Assembly: GCA_014706295.1 (NCBI GenBank)
Contig: JACSVZ010000016.1
Location: 6,305,168 to 6,369,167 of the forward strand
From: Lycocorax pyrrhopterus obiensis
Lineage: Eukaryota > Chordata > Aves > Passeriformes > Paradisaeidae
Length of the DNA: 64,000 nt
Direction of reading: 5' to 3'
This document shows, in pieces, positions 1 to 11,625 of the stretch. The notes beneath the pieces are model-generated. The model was not told the DNA's origin. It saw only the letters and a program-made list of their open reading frames with translations, and searched no databases. A program made the position numbers and the translations under genes. Each line of letters starts with the position of its first letter. Within the stretch, counting starts at the first letter, position 1.

Positions 1-2900
1 TTCAGTTCCTAAAGAGAGCGATGGAAAGGCTCTCCTGAACCTAACAGTGCCTAATAAGCTCCTGAACTTTTGTCAAGCACTGTACAGAAATATATGAATC
101 TCTAGAAACGGGTGAAATAATCAAGAGTTAACAAAACACTAAAATAACACAATTTTTTATGACATTCAAAATTGAAATTAAAATATCTGTCTGAAATCTA
201 TTATTTCTATCTATCAAGGAAGAAAAAGAATGGAAACCTTAAACTACAGAAACACTTAGATGTGCTTTCTAAACCAGGCAGTCAAGAACAATGGGCAGTA
301 TCAGACACTATGCAAGATGAAATACATCAATCGCTTCTCTCCCTGAACAGAAGTGAGATGTTGTTTGAAAATTATTTTCACAAGCAGAGAGAGATACAAA
401 TTCAGCTGAATCACTTAATAACCTTTAAAATTTCATAGATGAATACCTAAAGCTTAGGAAAATTCAGATCCTTAAGATGCTTGCCATAGAACATTGATAC
501 ACACACATTTTACTCCCAATACTTTTGAAACACCTGCAAATTTTTATAGAAAGAGCAATTACTGGCAATAACCTTCCAAGGAATCACTGTAATATGGAAA
601 CAGTATGTGATGAAGCTCAACTTAGCCCTCAGTGAAGTCTAAGTGAGAATTTATTGAGTAGACATGATCATCTACTTTCCACTACAGCTGATTAGCAAAG
701 GATCTACTCATCACAATCAGAGTAAAAGATATCACTTGTTCTCTGGGAGGAGCTGAAGAAGGAAAGTGGGTGAGGGAAAGAACACAAGCTGCAGCCTCAC
801 TGCTCTCTCTGAGACCACTGCCCTCCCATGCTGACAAGGGACAAATTCCAGAGCAACCAAAACATTTGGTTGCTTTCTCTCTCCACTGCTCTCTTAGTAA
901 ATATTATCCTAAGTACCTCTTTAGTAAACACTGCTGTAAATAGCCACCTGTTTGCTGCAGTGACACTGAAAAAGCCAGGTGCCAGATAACCTCCTTCAGT
1001 GGCACTTACACCATCTTCAAACCGGTAAGATAGGCTTGACCTAACCTGCTTCAGCAAAGCTTCCTTTGCTAAAACATGGATTCACTAAGGGCTAGGCCTA
1101 AATAAATTTACATTCTAATCACCATTGAAGTTGCATTTTGTTAAATGCCTTTCTATAGCTTACTCTTGTATTTAAGAATGTCTGGATTTTGGTTTTTTGG
1201 GTGTTTTTGTCCAAGAGGACAGAGACGTCACTAATGCCAATCCTGACAAGAAGAGCAGCCAAAAGTTACTACGAGCCTAGAGGTCTGTGCTCTGTAAGGA
1301 AATATTCCAGGTTTAAGTTTAAGATGCATATTTTATGACAAAGAGCACAAGGTGCCTTCTGCCCTACACAATTTGTCTCAATTAAGTAGAAACGACAAGA
1401 CAGGGACTCACATGGTACAAAAATGAGCTAATGCATTTAGCAAGCTAAAGTGAGAAAAGTGACTTAAAGTTATTACAAACACCAGACCAACACTGCCATG
1501 CAGCCAGTAACTATACACAATATGTGAACATCCTTTCCTGAAAAGGAGAATGTATCATTTTTGTGGAAGGCTCTGAGACAAAGCCCAGCAAGCAGCCCTT
1601 TCTAGGCACCACAGCTCAATCACCACAAGCACGTCCCAGAGCAGTGGAAATGCTGCAGCACATTCACCAAGCACTCTCGAGATATTACTTGATGAAAGAG
1701 GCTACTGCTTCTCACAGCAGCTTCCAGGGAATCCCCAGAGCAGCCATTACTGGGGGAACATCCAGGTGTTGCTGAGCTTGAACAGGAGAAGGGGTTGGGA
1801 ATGAGAGGAATTCTGCTCCCCTGCCCACCCCTTTTGTTTCTCTACTTTTTTCTCAACTACAGCCACATCCCATTTCTGAAGAAGTGACAGACAGCTCCCA
1901 AAACTTGACCACCTGGCCTTTTTCAATAGGCATAACCATAAAGCCCCCAGGACCTGAGCCAGATGGAAAGAAATATTCAGCAACATTAGCAAACAAAAGC
2001 ACTTACACACTAAAACCTTGTTGTCTCTTGGTGAAGTTTAACGTTGTTTATTGACAGGTCAGCACTAAGAGTGAATCATCTCCTCTAGGTGTCAACACTT
2101 CTCTGGGCACTGCTAATTGTTACTCTGTATTTATGTCACTTACAGGCATCACCACAGGAAAACACAGGCTGCAAATTACTTCACCTTCATGCAGCAAACC
2201 AGCACCTGAAGTCAAACACCGTTTGCTCACTCAGCATTTTAGCAGTGCACAAAACGTGCTGCTCACAGCAAGCGTGAAAACATTCAAATGAAAACTGTAT
2301 TTACTTCATGATTAAGTAAGAACAAAGTTTGGGAGCTTTTCTGCTTGTTTTTACATCTCAGCCGTGCCAGTTGCTGACTCTGATAGGAAACAGATTCAGA
2401 AACACTAAAATGTTTCCGCTGAATTTTGTCACTTTCTATTCACCAGTCTCCCGAGTTGCAAAGATTTCATTTTTACCAAATGCTACTTACAGCTTTGTGA
2501 TTATATTATACAAACTTTCAAACACTGCTTGGAAACACAACGTGGTAACAAACACTTTGTTTTGTTGAACAGGGATTTGCAAATCAATTTTCAAAGCCCG
2601 TAAGAGGAGCATAGCTCCAGTGCCTTGCAGGGGACCCGGGAGCAGGATGGCAGGAGATGGCAGCAAGGACAGAAGGCCAGAGAGAGCCCTTTGTATTAGT
2701 GCTCGTTCATTAAATACAACAAAACTACGCAAATGTTGAAGATTTGCAGGTTCCATCATCTGTGAGAGGGATGGCCTCATTCCACAGAAATAGGAAATGT
2801 TGTTCTTTACTTCAAAAGCTTTAAAATATCAGTGGGAGATATTTTATTTTAATCAAGCCCAGGAAATTCAGGTTCCAAGCCAGCACACATTCCTGTCCCT
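1..2900. other. Unique AT-rich non-coding DNA
   Basis: No gene, RNA or recognisable transposon is visible here. The longest stop-free stretches are under 100 codons, lie on both strands, and show no family motif or biased codon use. Two somewhat GC-richer patches (about 1.56-1.95 kb and 2.6-2.7 kb) lack CpG enrichment and could be old repeat remnants. Confidence 0.6.
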
Positions 2901-2926
2901 AATTTTTTTTTTTTAATTAAAAAAAG
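2901..2926. repeat. Poly-T/poly-A low-complexity run
   Basis: A run of about twelve T is followed at once by AATT and seven A. The T and A arms can pair into a small hairpin. This could be the decayed tail of a retroposon, but no recognisable body flanks it on either side. Confidence 0.7.
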
Positions 2927-5035
2927 CATGGCCTCAGGAAGACTATTTTGCACTTAAAATTAACTTAATGTGTAACAGTTTAACTTTTTCCCCAAAATAT
3001 TAGTACAGTAACAAGTATGAAACAGCAATCATATGAATCTTACAAATAAATATTTGCAGAATGTGTAATAAATTAACTGTTAAAATATTTGTGCTTTAGA
3101 AATCAGAACAAAATTAGAATGCATTCTTAAAAAGCGTTGATGCTCAATAAGCAGACAGGTAATCTTTATGCTGCACATAATTTCAGACCCCAAAATTATT
3201 TTTCAATGACAAAGGACCAATCTAGATGTTATTCATGTGGTTCAACAGGAATTTCATAACGCCAGACCATACCTCCCTAAAGAGATAAAAGTGGATCATG
3301 TGGTTCCAGAAACAGCAGATTCTGAGAAGTACTCATACATCATTAATCCCCAGCACTGAAGACACCAATCCAGCCCTGATAACTTTCACTCTCAAAAATG
3401 TCATGATACCTAAAAAAGAACCCAAACCAACTTTGTGTGAAACTGGCTTTTCTTATTTCTGGCAATCCAGTTTTCCATTGCTGGAAGCTTTTGTTTTTCA
3501 CTGTGAAAGCTATGAAGTTACTAGTCCTAAGATTCTCTTACTAATCTTAAATTAGTGTAGGACCAGTAAACTTCACTTCAAAGAGGACAAACAACTACAA
3601 TAAATCACAGGCTCAGCATGAATTCAGTAGTCGATGGTACCGTATTAGAACCCCTTGTTAAGCTGTTACAGAGAAGGGCCAAACCAATCCTGAGCCTTGC
3701 TAGCAGGGTACCCAGACTAAACAGCTTTTCTGCTTCATTCTAGCTGCCCCTCCTTCAGAAAATAAATAAAGGAACACACCCAGAACCTTGAGACTGCTTG
3801 GTGAAGTTGTATCTGCGTCTATGAGAGATCACAAACTGTTCACCAACTCTCAGACCACGTTTTTATCTGTGTCTGTCTTTCCCTTTATACAGCACCTTCA
3901 GAGTCAGGAATTCAGCCTTATGAAAGCAGCGACAGCTTTGCACTGCGTGGAGGGACTGTTTAGGAACAGATTTAGCCTTGTGGGCATGGGTGGTTCCTAG
4001 ACATGGACGATAAAACCCTGTGTCAATGGTAGTGCAGTCTCAGAGATTCACTGAAGTACCTTCTTGCCTTAAAAGTAGGTAAAAAGCATGCACAAAACCA
4101 GATCCTTATTTCGTTAAGCTATTGCTCTTAACACCTCGTAAACTGAATTAATGCATGTTATGGTGTGTTACGTTAAAAGTAACTCACTGCAACAATCAAA
4201 CCCAGTTCTTAGGTTCTTGGGCCTTTCCTCCCTGGACTGGGCCTATGATCACAAATTCCCTTCCTAGTCCTACAGCATAACAGAGAAAGAGCTGGAAGGA
4301 AGAGGAGTTTTTCACATTGCACTGCTAGGATTTAAATCTATTTCACGCTCATCACTGGTTTGAAAAGTTGTACTAAACTTTCATTTTAATTTTGTGTAGT
4401 AGCAGGAGCATTAGCACAAAACTGAAGTATAGAGCTTTCCACTAGAAACACTATGATTATTTTAAGTTGTTATAAAATAATTTTCACGTTTCTTTAGCAC
4501 TCAGCCTATCTGAAATTTGTTTTTTGGGATCATCATAGGTAACAATGGCCTGCTTTAGATAGATATGATGACATGACAGCCTCTTTTGTTTCAATTATTT
4601 CAAAATACAGCACTTCAACTTATGCTACAGTGAAAGAAGCAAATCTCCCCTATTACCTGATAAACAAGTGTTATGAACACATCGAATTTTGCTAGTATAC
4701 TAAAGGTATAACCACAACAATAAAATAACTCTACATACCTGAAAAGGTATCTTGAATGCTTCTTAGTGTTGCTTCCACATTATAAGGTGGGAAAACTCCC
4801 CAAACTATTTTTGTATTTTAGAATTTTTTCAGTTTGACAAGGGATAGATATTCTGATAAACAGAACTAACTCTAAAAATTAAAATGTCACCCTAAAACTT
4901 TAGTTCACTCATTATAAGCTAAAGAGTAACTATTAACCAAGAACTTCTGAGCTCCCAGCTAGCCAGACTAGGAACTGAAGCCACTCTTCAGGCAAGACAG
5001 CTTACATTAGTTTTGGTCTGGGCTGTGATTACACT
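2927..5035. other. Unique AT-rich non-coding DNA
   Basis: Nothing supportable is seen. A frame of 85 codons near 3.3-3.55 kb has no recognisable domain and is in the length range expected by chance in AT-rich DNA. Confidence 0.55.
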
Positions 5036-5061
5036 AATTGGCCTTAATTGGCCTTAATTGC
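5036..5061. repeat. 10-bp tandem repeat, AATTGGCCTT unit
   Basis: Two full copies and a partial third copy of AATTGGCCTT lie head to tail. It is a minor tandem array. AATTGG also resembles CCAAT or homeodomain half-sites, but there is no supporting context. Confidence 0.8.
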
Positions 5062-6869
5062 CCTCACTTGCCTCACCTCGTACCCCTCCCACTGCTGCAG
5101 AGACTCGCTGTAAACTCAGGCTGAAATGTGGGAGACTGCTGTAGTGCCACTGCAGAACTGCCCCTGAGGAACTGGGGTACACTGTGGGTCTCAGGAGTAA
5201 ACAGGATTTTAGCTGTCAAGTGAGAGACTTGCTCTCTCCTGCCAGCCAAGGATTCTGGTAAATTCTGTTGTTGGGTCTACTGTGTGCAGGTTCTGCCTGT
5301 GAACTCTGGTTCCTCCGAAAATCCAGGCTTTGCCTCAGTGTATTTAACAAAAGTATTTTTTCCTCCATGATCCGGGATACTGAAGGTGCCACTGCTTCTC
5401 TGTCCCTGAGAGATATCACAGAGCTCAATACATTCTTACTTCAGTTCACAAGTCCTATTTCTACTTTTCTTTTTACTCCTGTGTCAAGTTAAATATGTTC
5501 CACGTTGAAAGACACTGATAACACTGACAGAGTGTGCTCTGCTGTTCTGCCCAACAAAAGCTTTGTCTTGAAACGAACCTTTCCCTCAGCAGACAAAAGT
5601 GAGGGGCGCTAACAGCAAATGAAAACACGTAGCTCTGTTTATTAGGGCTGTTGGTTTGAATGCCAAGTTCTCTGTCCAGGATTAAGTGCATTTTGTATGC
5701 AGCTGGGATATGTCATAGATACATTTAGGTCTTTGAATTTTAACGTTCCCAGGTGATTTTTGTTTTCCTTCTGTCAGTCTTTAGCACAGAAAGAACTCTG
5801 GATACATTTTAAGTTCTCCCATTGTGAAAAAAATATTGTTATTAAAATTAATGCAGCATTATGGAAAATAACATCTATTTTCAAATTGAATTATTATGAA
5901 GCAATGTCAGCAAAAGAAATGCTAAAAAATTTCAGATTCTATATACTTTTTTTGAATGGAAGCATTTTGTCTTTAGTATCTCTTCAAATATATATTCCCA
6001 ATACAATATTTGGTGTTGTGACTAAAGCAGTGCTGAAGTTTTTGAATTATTTTACACATATATGTCCAGTTCCTCACAAGTAAAATGAGCAGAAAACTTC
6101 ACTACTGCTTTAAAGATTTGCAAATTTTCTAAACAAAGAGGCAGCCATCTTCTTGCATGTGCTTTTGAAACAACACATTTGTTCCACACAACGAAAGCAG
6201 GGTTTCTGCCTGCTGTAAAAAACTTATATGTTTTATAAAATATGTTGCTTACTTATGGCCTGAGTAAATCTTAGTGAATCATAAAAATATTCCCATTGAT
6301 TCCTGGGGACTCTGGATATAGTCCTTAGGCAAAATAATTTCTTAGAGTTTTGTTAAAGTAGCCTTTTGGGAATCATGATGTTCTGCATGTCAACATCAAG
6401 GGTTCTTTTATATGTATTCAGAGTAGGTTGGTTTCAGCTTTGTTTATTAAATAATGTGAATAATGGTCATATAGGAATTTATTTTGAGTGGTGAAATTAA
6501 GAGATATATAGAAAACTTTTATAGGAGTACAAACAAAAAGGAACTGAATAAATGAATTGGACGTTGCATGTATATAAACAATTCCTATGGTCATCCTCTG
6601 GCCTGCCACCACTCAAGTCCTGCATGCTTTTATCAGCTATGTTTTTGTAGGAGATTAATATATTTGGGAAGCAGATGAAGATACTTATTAGCATTTGATC
6701 ATCGTTATTATGTTTGAGAACTCTTTTATTCAAAGAAAGGCCTCGCATACTCTTTTTCTTTACATGCACCCTTGCCTTTGGGTTTCTAGGCAGGAATGGT
6801 GGCTTGTTATGCTCCTTCTCAGTATGTAGCTGGTCAAAAAATGGAGGCCTGTCTGCTGATAAGGACCTT
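5062..6869. other. Unique non-coding DNA
   Basis: No gene is recognised. The longest frame (107 codons, about 5.76-6.08 kb) is rich in Phe, Ile, Asn and Lys, as AT-rich noise tends to be. The stretch near 6.29-6.33 kb, reading CCCATTGATTCCTGGGGACT, loosely resembles the CATTGA..TCAATGG core of old palindromic amniote MITEs, but it is too short to call. Confidence 0.5.
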
Positions 6870-7200
6870 ACCAGAGTTACTTATGTCTTTGACACATCCA
6901 CGCTGTTGTACTGCACTGGCCGGTATTTGAAGTCAGCCTTGAAGACCACCCAGAAGTACCAGCTGGTGCAGAACTCTGCTGCTCACATTCTTAGTAGAAA
7001 GGAGCTGCTATCACCATAAAACAAACTGTGCTCAGTGTTTTGCGCTGCCTATCTTTTGCTTGGTGCTACAGCAGTGTGCAAGTTGTCCTGGGGAAGGCCG
7101 GACCGTCTGGCAACCGATTACTTGAAGCTGCCTCTCCTACTGCTCCATCATGGCTTGCTTCTCTCAAGCTCTTTGATAAAACCTTTAGGACCGGAGGCAA
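6870..7200 (+). mobile_element. Degraded LINE relic, end of reverse-transcriptase region (CR1/L2/L3-like)
   Basis: Translation gives YLKSALKTTQKYQLVQNSAA, closely matching the conserved block near the end of the reverse transcriptase in CR1/L2/L3-type LINEs (family pattern: LP...KTTQKLQLVQNAAARLL). About 15 residues upstream, V-T-Y-V-F-D-T-S corresponds to the usual VTSRLDYCN stretch with the key Tyr and Cys lost. About 45 codons downstream in another frame, a serine/leucine-rich segment ending in KLFDKTFRT resembles the FK..LKT motif near the ORF2 C-terminus. Frame changes and a stop show a dead copy. No 5' part, endonuclease or catalytic YVDD-like motif is present. The family is known for heavily 5'-truncated copies, so this is most likely an old fragment. 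The exact clade is uncertain. Confidence 0.65.
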
Positions 7201-7387
7201 GCCACATTGAGTGAAAGATCAAACTCTTCCCCTCTGGCAGTTTGTCAGCACAAGAGCTTGGTAGGGCATAGTGCACATTTGTTATGGCAGGTTTTTAATT
7301 ACATCTTTGATACAGCAGTGATAGGATTCCATATGTGAGAGTAACGCAGCTTATGAACTGGTACAGCAGAGTTGAAACAAATGTAGG

Positions 7388-7475
7388 TCAGATCCTCACC
7401 TGATGTAAATTAACTGTTTCACTGACTCGAAGGGAATCCTGTGTATTTCTCACAGCTGAGAGTCTGATTCCTGGT
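7388..7475. mobile_element. Ancient palindromic MITE-like relic
   Basis: The left part (CAGATCCTCACCTGATGTAA) and the reverse complement of the right part (CAGACTCTCAGCTGTGAGAA) are similar, giving an imperfect inverted repeat of about 90 bp around CACTGACTCGAAGG. The layout, GATCCTCAGCTGGTGTAAAT facing its own complement around a CATTGACTTCAATGG core, matches a palindromic non-autonomous repeat I recall as common in turtle and crocodile DNA and surviving as fossils in birds. I name it only as MITE-like because the superfamily cannot be shown from the sequence. Confidence 0.5.
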
Positions 7476-7945
7476 GAGATTTAACTAAAATGTTTAAGCC
7501 ATAAAAATCACAAAATAATAGTTATTTTACATAAATGTACTTTCCTCTTTCTCCCAACCCTGGAGCTCACAATGTCACTAAACTGTTGGTGAACTTTTAG
7601 AAGAAGCAGACCATGTGTTGACCTGTGTAAAACACATGAAACCTTGAAAATATTAGAAGGTTGTGGACTTTGGAACTGTGAACCTCAGCTGGAACTTCCT
7701 GCCGACTGCTCTCCCGGTTAGGAGGCATCAGGTCGAGTTTTGTGCTGTGTAGCGAGCAGCATGTCTGATCACAACTGACAGACTGCTTCCACAGCACACA
7801 TCAAGGATGAATGCTTCATCTGCTCCAGAGCAGGACTGGAAAAAGGTTTCTGACTAAGGGAAGCTAAGGAAAAAAAGCCCATAGGGGTAAGATGATTTAT
7901 TTATAATATAATGTTCATAATTTATTGTCCGTAAATGACAACAGA

Positions 7946-7968
7946 TCTGTGTGTATGTGTGTGTCTGT
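7946..7968. repeat. TG-rich short simple repeat
   Basis: A short imperfect (TG)n tract interrupted by A and C. It is too short and impure to be a highly variable microsatellite. Confidence 0.75.
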
Positions 7969-8119
7969 AAATTTTGGGAAACTGATCAGTTCAATTTCAG
8001 TAAGAGCATCATTGAAAGTAATCTAAGTTTCTAAGTAGTGTTCTGTACCCATCCTTAATTATATAAATTGCGTGCTCTTCGTATTATGCACTTGTTTATA
8101 TTCAGTAAGTACCAATTCA

Positions 8120-8137
8120 ATTTTATCTAGATAAAAT
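8120..8137. repeat. 18-bp perfect palindrome
   Basis: ATTTTATCTAGATAAAAT reads the same on both strands, with two back-to-back TTATCT/AGATAA GATA-factor-type sites meeting at CTAG. It is not part of a longer repeat. It could be a dimeric protein site or chance. Confidence 0.8.
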
Positions 8138-8464
8138 GTTAATGATAAGGCCGTCCCACTGCAGCCTGCTCCCTGCAAAGCTTGGAGTCACCCCACAGCT
8201 CCGCACTCAGCTCGTGGGACACAGCCCAGCTGTGCACGGCTTCCATCGCTTCTAAAGACCCATTGCCAGTGCTCACGAGTTTAGGCTCTCACTGCTAATT
8301 TTAGACTACAGAATGACTTCAGAGAAGGAGATCTTTACTTTGAATGTCCCTTGTAGTTCTCCTCTCCTCTTTCTCTCTCCATCCCGCTTCCTTCCCGTTA
8401 CCTAAAGGTCGAATACTGAGGCTCTTTTTGTGCTGACCAAGATGTTATTTTACTGATTGCCCCC
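8138..8464. other. Unique DNA with a polypyrimidine tract
   Basis: A GC-richer patch (8.15-8.3 kb) is followed by a C/T-only stretch of about 38 bases broken by single A and G. The tract resembles a 3' splice-site pyrimidine run, but no convincing AG acceptor and open frame follow. Confidence 0.4.
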
Positions 8465-8590
8465 AGAAGACAATGGGACTGTTGTCAGTGTAAAACCAGA
8501 AGTGTAACTGGTGCAGATGGAAGTGGTAGAAACCAAAGTAAGAGCTCTAAGTATTATTCCCACTGACTTTGATAGGTCCCAGCCCAGTGA
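8465..8590. mobile_element. Probable ancient amniote MITE-like relic
   Basis: The segment contains GACAATGGGACTGTTGTCAG near its left end and CCCACTGACTTTGATAGG near its right end, with AGTGTAACTGGTGCAGATGG between. These pieces resemble the GAAGTCAATGGGA / CATTGACTTCAATGG core and GTGTAA..TGGTGTA arms of old palindromic amniote repeats. Divergence is high, so the boundaries are approximate. Confidence 0.35.
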
Positions 8591-8599
8591 ACATGATGT

Positions 8600-10734
8600 G
8601 TACATCGAAGTATCCTTAAAGCAGTGGGCTCTATGAAAAAGTGATTGCAAATTAGGATCCCATGAGAAGAATAAAGTAATAGGAATGAGTTTCAGCTACT
8701 ACATTAAATCCTGCTCTGAAATTAGATTCTACAGGTACAGGTGTTTTAAATTCCTGTTCCCATAGGAGTTGGGGCGCCAACCTTATCACAGAAGGGAGCA
8801 GGAGCCCACATTACTGTGCCAACGTGGAGAACAGGGAACAGAACTGACCCCCCCTTTGATTTGAAACCCGGCTCCTTTCACAGTTCTGCAGCCAATGCTC
8901 TGCAGGGCATAAAACGCCCATAGTAAATGGCATCGTTTTGCATCTCTCTTCTCTGAATGTCCACATCTGGATAGGACCACGGCCAGAAGTTTTGAACGGA
9001 TGGAGGGAGGGATGATGGCAAAGCACGTTAGACTGTTTTTGCTTCTATGACATTATCAAATATGGGAATTAGGTTGGCATCTGAACCTCAACAGTTTTTG
9101 AGGGACTAACCTCAGTCTTCTGTAGAAGACTGCAAGGGAACAAAATACTTGATGCGTGTTGGTCTTTTGCAGGGAGAACCAGCACACAAAAGCAGTGGAC
9201 ACACATGTGTGACAAGACAGGTAGACAGAGGAGACAGAATGCCTGACTATCAGATTCATCCTCTCATTCTTCATCTGTGAGCTCAGGCCATGACTTGGAT
9301 GCCTGAAAACATGCTGAGATTTCAGCCCAAGGGAAGAAAATGACAAGGCATTGACCCAAAAAGGGAATGTTCAAGTCTTGTGAATACTTTCGTCCTGTTT
9401 ATCAAACAGAATCTTTAGCTTTTCCAAACAGAGCATTTTCATTTCATGCTTCCATTTTCTATATCACACGCACAGAGAAAACAACTGAAAATGTCCTAGA
9501 AGGATCAACAGTATCTTGCAGTAGAGAAACAATTCACTTTTATGCTCCAATTTCCACCAGTATCCCTCAGCTTTGCAGGGATAGCCAGCACCTGAGGGCT
9601 CATGATGCTGTTACTGTGAGCATGAGGAATTAGTGACAGAAGTTGCTTCATAGCTGTACTGCGTTATTTTCCCACTGGGCTTTCTCAGGTAATTTTGCTC
9701 TGCCTGATTAAAGCCTTTCCCCCTCAGATTTGTCACAGTTAAGCTCTAGAAGGCAGAAGAAAATAGCTGGGAAGAAGGTAACTGTAACACATACAACGGG
9801 GCATGAGCTGTAGATTTTTGGAAAGCAATAGAACCCTTGGAATTTCGTCTTCTAATGAGCAGGTGAATCTGAACAGAAGCTGCTTCTCAAACAACAACAA
9901 CACATTTACTCAATATCCTCTGTAAATTGGGACTGAGGAGGAAGTGACGAGAATTTCACAGAGCAACAAGCAAAGAGAAACAATATTACTTCTTTTAGCT
10001 CTCATGAAAGTGGCAGCTACACGGACCTGCACTCCATGACCGAAGTCTCATGAACAGGGACACAAAGAAGCAGCTGTTTCCATAAACGAAGACAGAGTAA
10101 CCTACAGTGACTTGTCAAAAAACCAACTTGGGAATATGCAGAACTAATCCCAGCCCTGGACCTGTCTGATGCATCTGTCCTGATGCACATGTAAATTGTA
10201 CTTTTTTGTCCTTACTGAGGTGTTAGGAACTGGCCACTCCTCATCTTCTACTCATCTTTTCTGTGCTATTCACCTGTTCAAAACATCTCTTTATAATGTA
10301 TTTGTCATCCTTTCCCTCCAAATGAAGAGCCTGATCCAAGTGCTACTGAACCAGTGGCAAATGTCCCACTGCATGGAGTTGGATTAAGTCTTAAATGTGT
10401 GTGAGCAGTTCCATAAGAGGGCAGAAGAGACAGTAAAATACACTCATCTGAAACATCTGAGAATTTTGCTAAGATCACAGGTGAAGGAGCACAAATTTTT
10501 AAAAGTACAAATAATATACCAAGTAACTTCAAAGCTGTAACTTGCCATGTATAATTCACAAAGTTACTAAATCATATAAATAAATTTCCAGCTTTCACAA
10601 CTTCAACAAAGAAATCACCAGAAAAGAAACATTACAGAAACATTACAAGCCACAGAGGAGGGAAAAAAGTGTCTTCAAACTGATAGCCCAATGAGCACCA
10701 TGTTAGTCAGGATGCAGGAGGGGAAGGGTTATCC
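8600..10734. other. Unique non-coding DNA
   Basis: No gene or repeat is recognised. Short frames on both strands (up to 96 codons) share no motif and have no apparent splice context. Confidence 0.5.
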
Positions 10735-10870
10735 ACCTCCATTAAATTAGTGGGGCTTTTCTCTGTCCTTGTCTAATTAGAGGCTATCAACTTAATAGTT
10801 GGCCAATTAACATGATGATAATGATCATTCATCAGACTATAAGGCCTCTCATGTGGGTTTCATACTGGTA
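10735..10870. promoter_or_regulatory. Candidate enhancer, clustered homeodomain (TAAT) sites
   Basis: Within about 100 bp lie ATTAAATTAG, the palindrome TCTAATTAGA, CAATTAACATGATGATAATG and ATGATCATTCAT, giving several TAAT/ATTA homeodomain cores, some in paired palindromic arrangement. Such density is typical of conserved developmental enhancers. AT-rich DNA also makes TAAT by chance, and I cannot test conservation, so the call rests on motif clustering only. Confidence 0.35.
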
Positions 10871-11048
10871 GAGAATGTGTCTTGTTTCACAACTTGACAG
10901 TACAAAAGTATGACCAAAAAAGGCTTATCCCAGCATCCTCTGAAGCCTTAAGTATTCTTTGCCACTATTTGCAATAACCATCACATTGGCTGCTTAGTGG
11001 AAAAATTCTCAAGTGACTTACAGTTTGAAATCTGCATGGAATGAGTAA

Positions 11049-11086
11049 TACCATTACTATTAGTATCAATACTGGTAGTATTAGAA
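11049..11086. repeat. Imperfect hairpin, TAATAC..GTATTA
   Basis: TAATACCATTACTATTAGTA is followed by a partly complementary half ending in GTAGTATTA. The outer six pairs are perfect and the interior is imperfect. It sits in TAA-rich low-complexity DNA, so it may be a byproduct of composition. Confidence 0.5.
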
Positions 11087-11087
11087 A

Positions 11088-11625
11088 TAATATAATAATA
11101 AAGTAATAAATAAACAAATGCATATTTGTGCAAAATTTGATCCTGTATATCTAAAAACTGGTAATGAAACACCCTCTCATTTACAATTGAATGTGCTGTA
11201 AGATTGCCACACTGAATAAAACAAGGCATTGCTGAAGGAATGCTGATTTATTGGCTTGAATGTGTGTTTACTTATCCCCAGTGCCATGATGATACTCAAG
11301 CAGCAGCTCAGCATAAAAGGAGTCTAATTCCCCTGTGGCATAATAGAAGTGAAGTAAGGAGGTAGAAAGGATTAAATGAGATACAAAACTGTTACCTGCA
11401 AGCAGCAACCCTTGTCATCATAGAAGAGATGAGGGCCTGTGTTTGCCTCCAGATTAAAGGCTGCATACTTTGAAAGGGTCTCCTTTTGGTCTGTAGGAAG
11501 GAAACACGAGAAGGAGTCAGTCTTCATCTTAAATATTATCTCAGACAGGAAACGCAGCCTCTACAGAAAAGTCAAGGAACCTCTCATCAAAGCTTAGCTG
11601 AAGACATAAAATAAATAAATAAAAA
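11088..11625. other. Unique DNA ending in an (ATAA)n tract
   Basis: A TAATAATA-rich stretch lies at the left end and about four ATAA units lie at the right end. Between them there is no gene or repeat I recognise. Confidence 0.5.
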
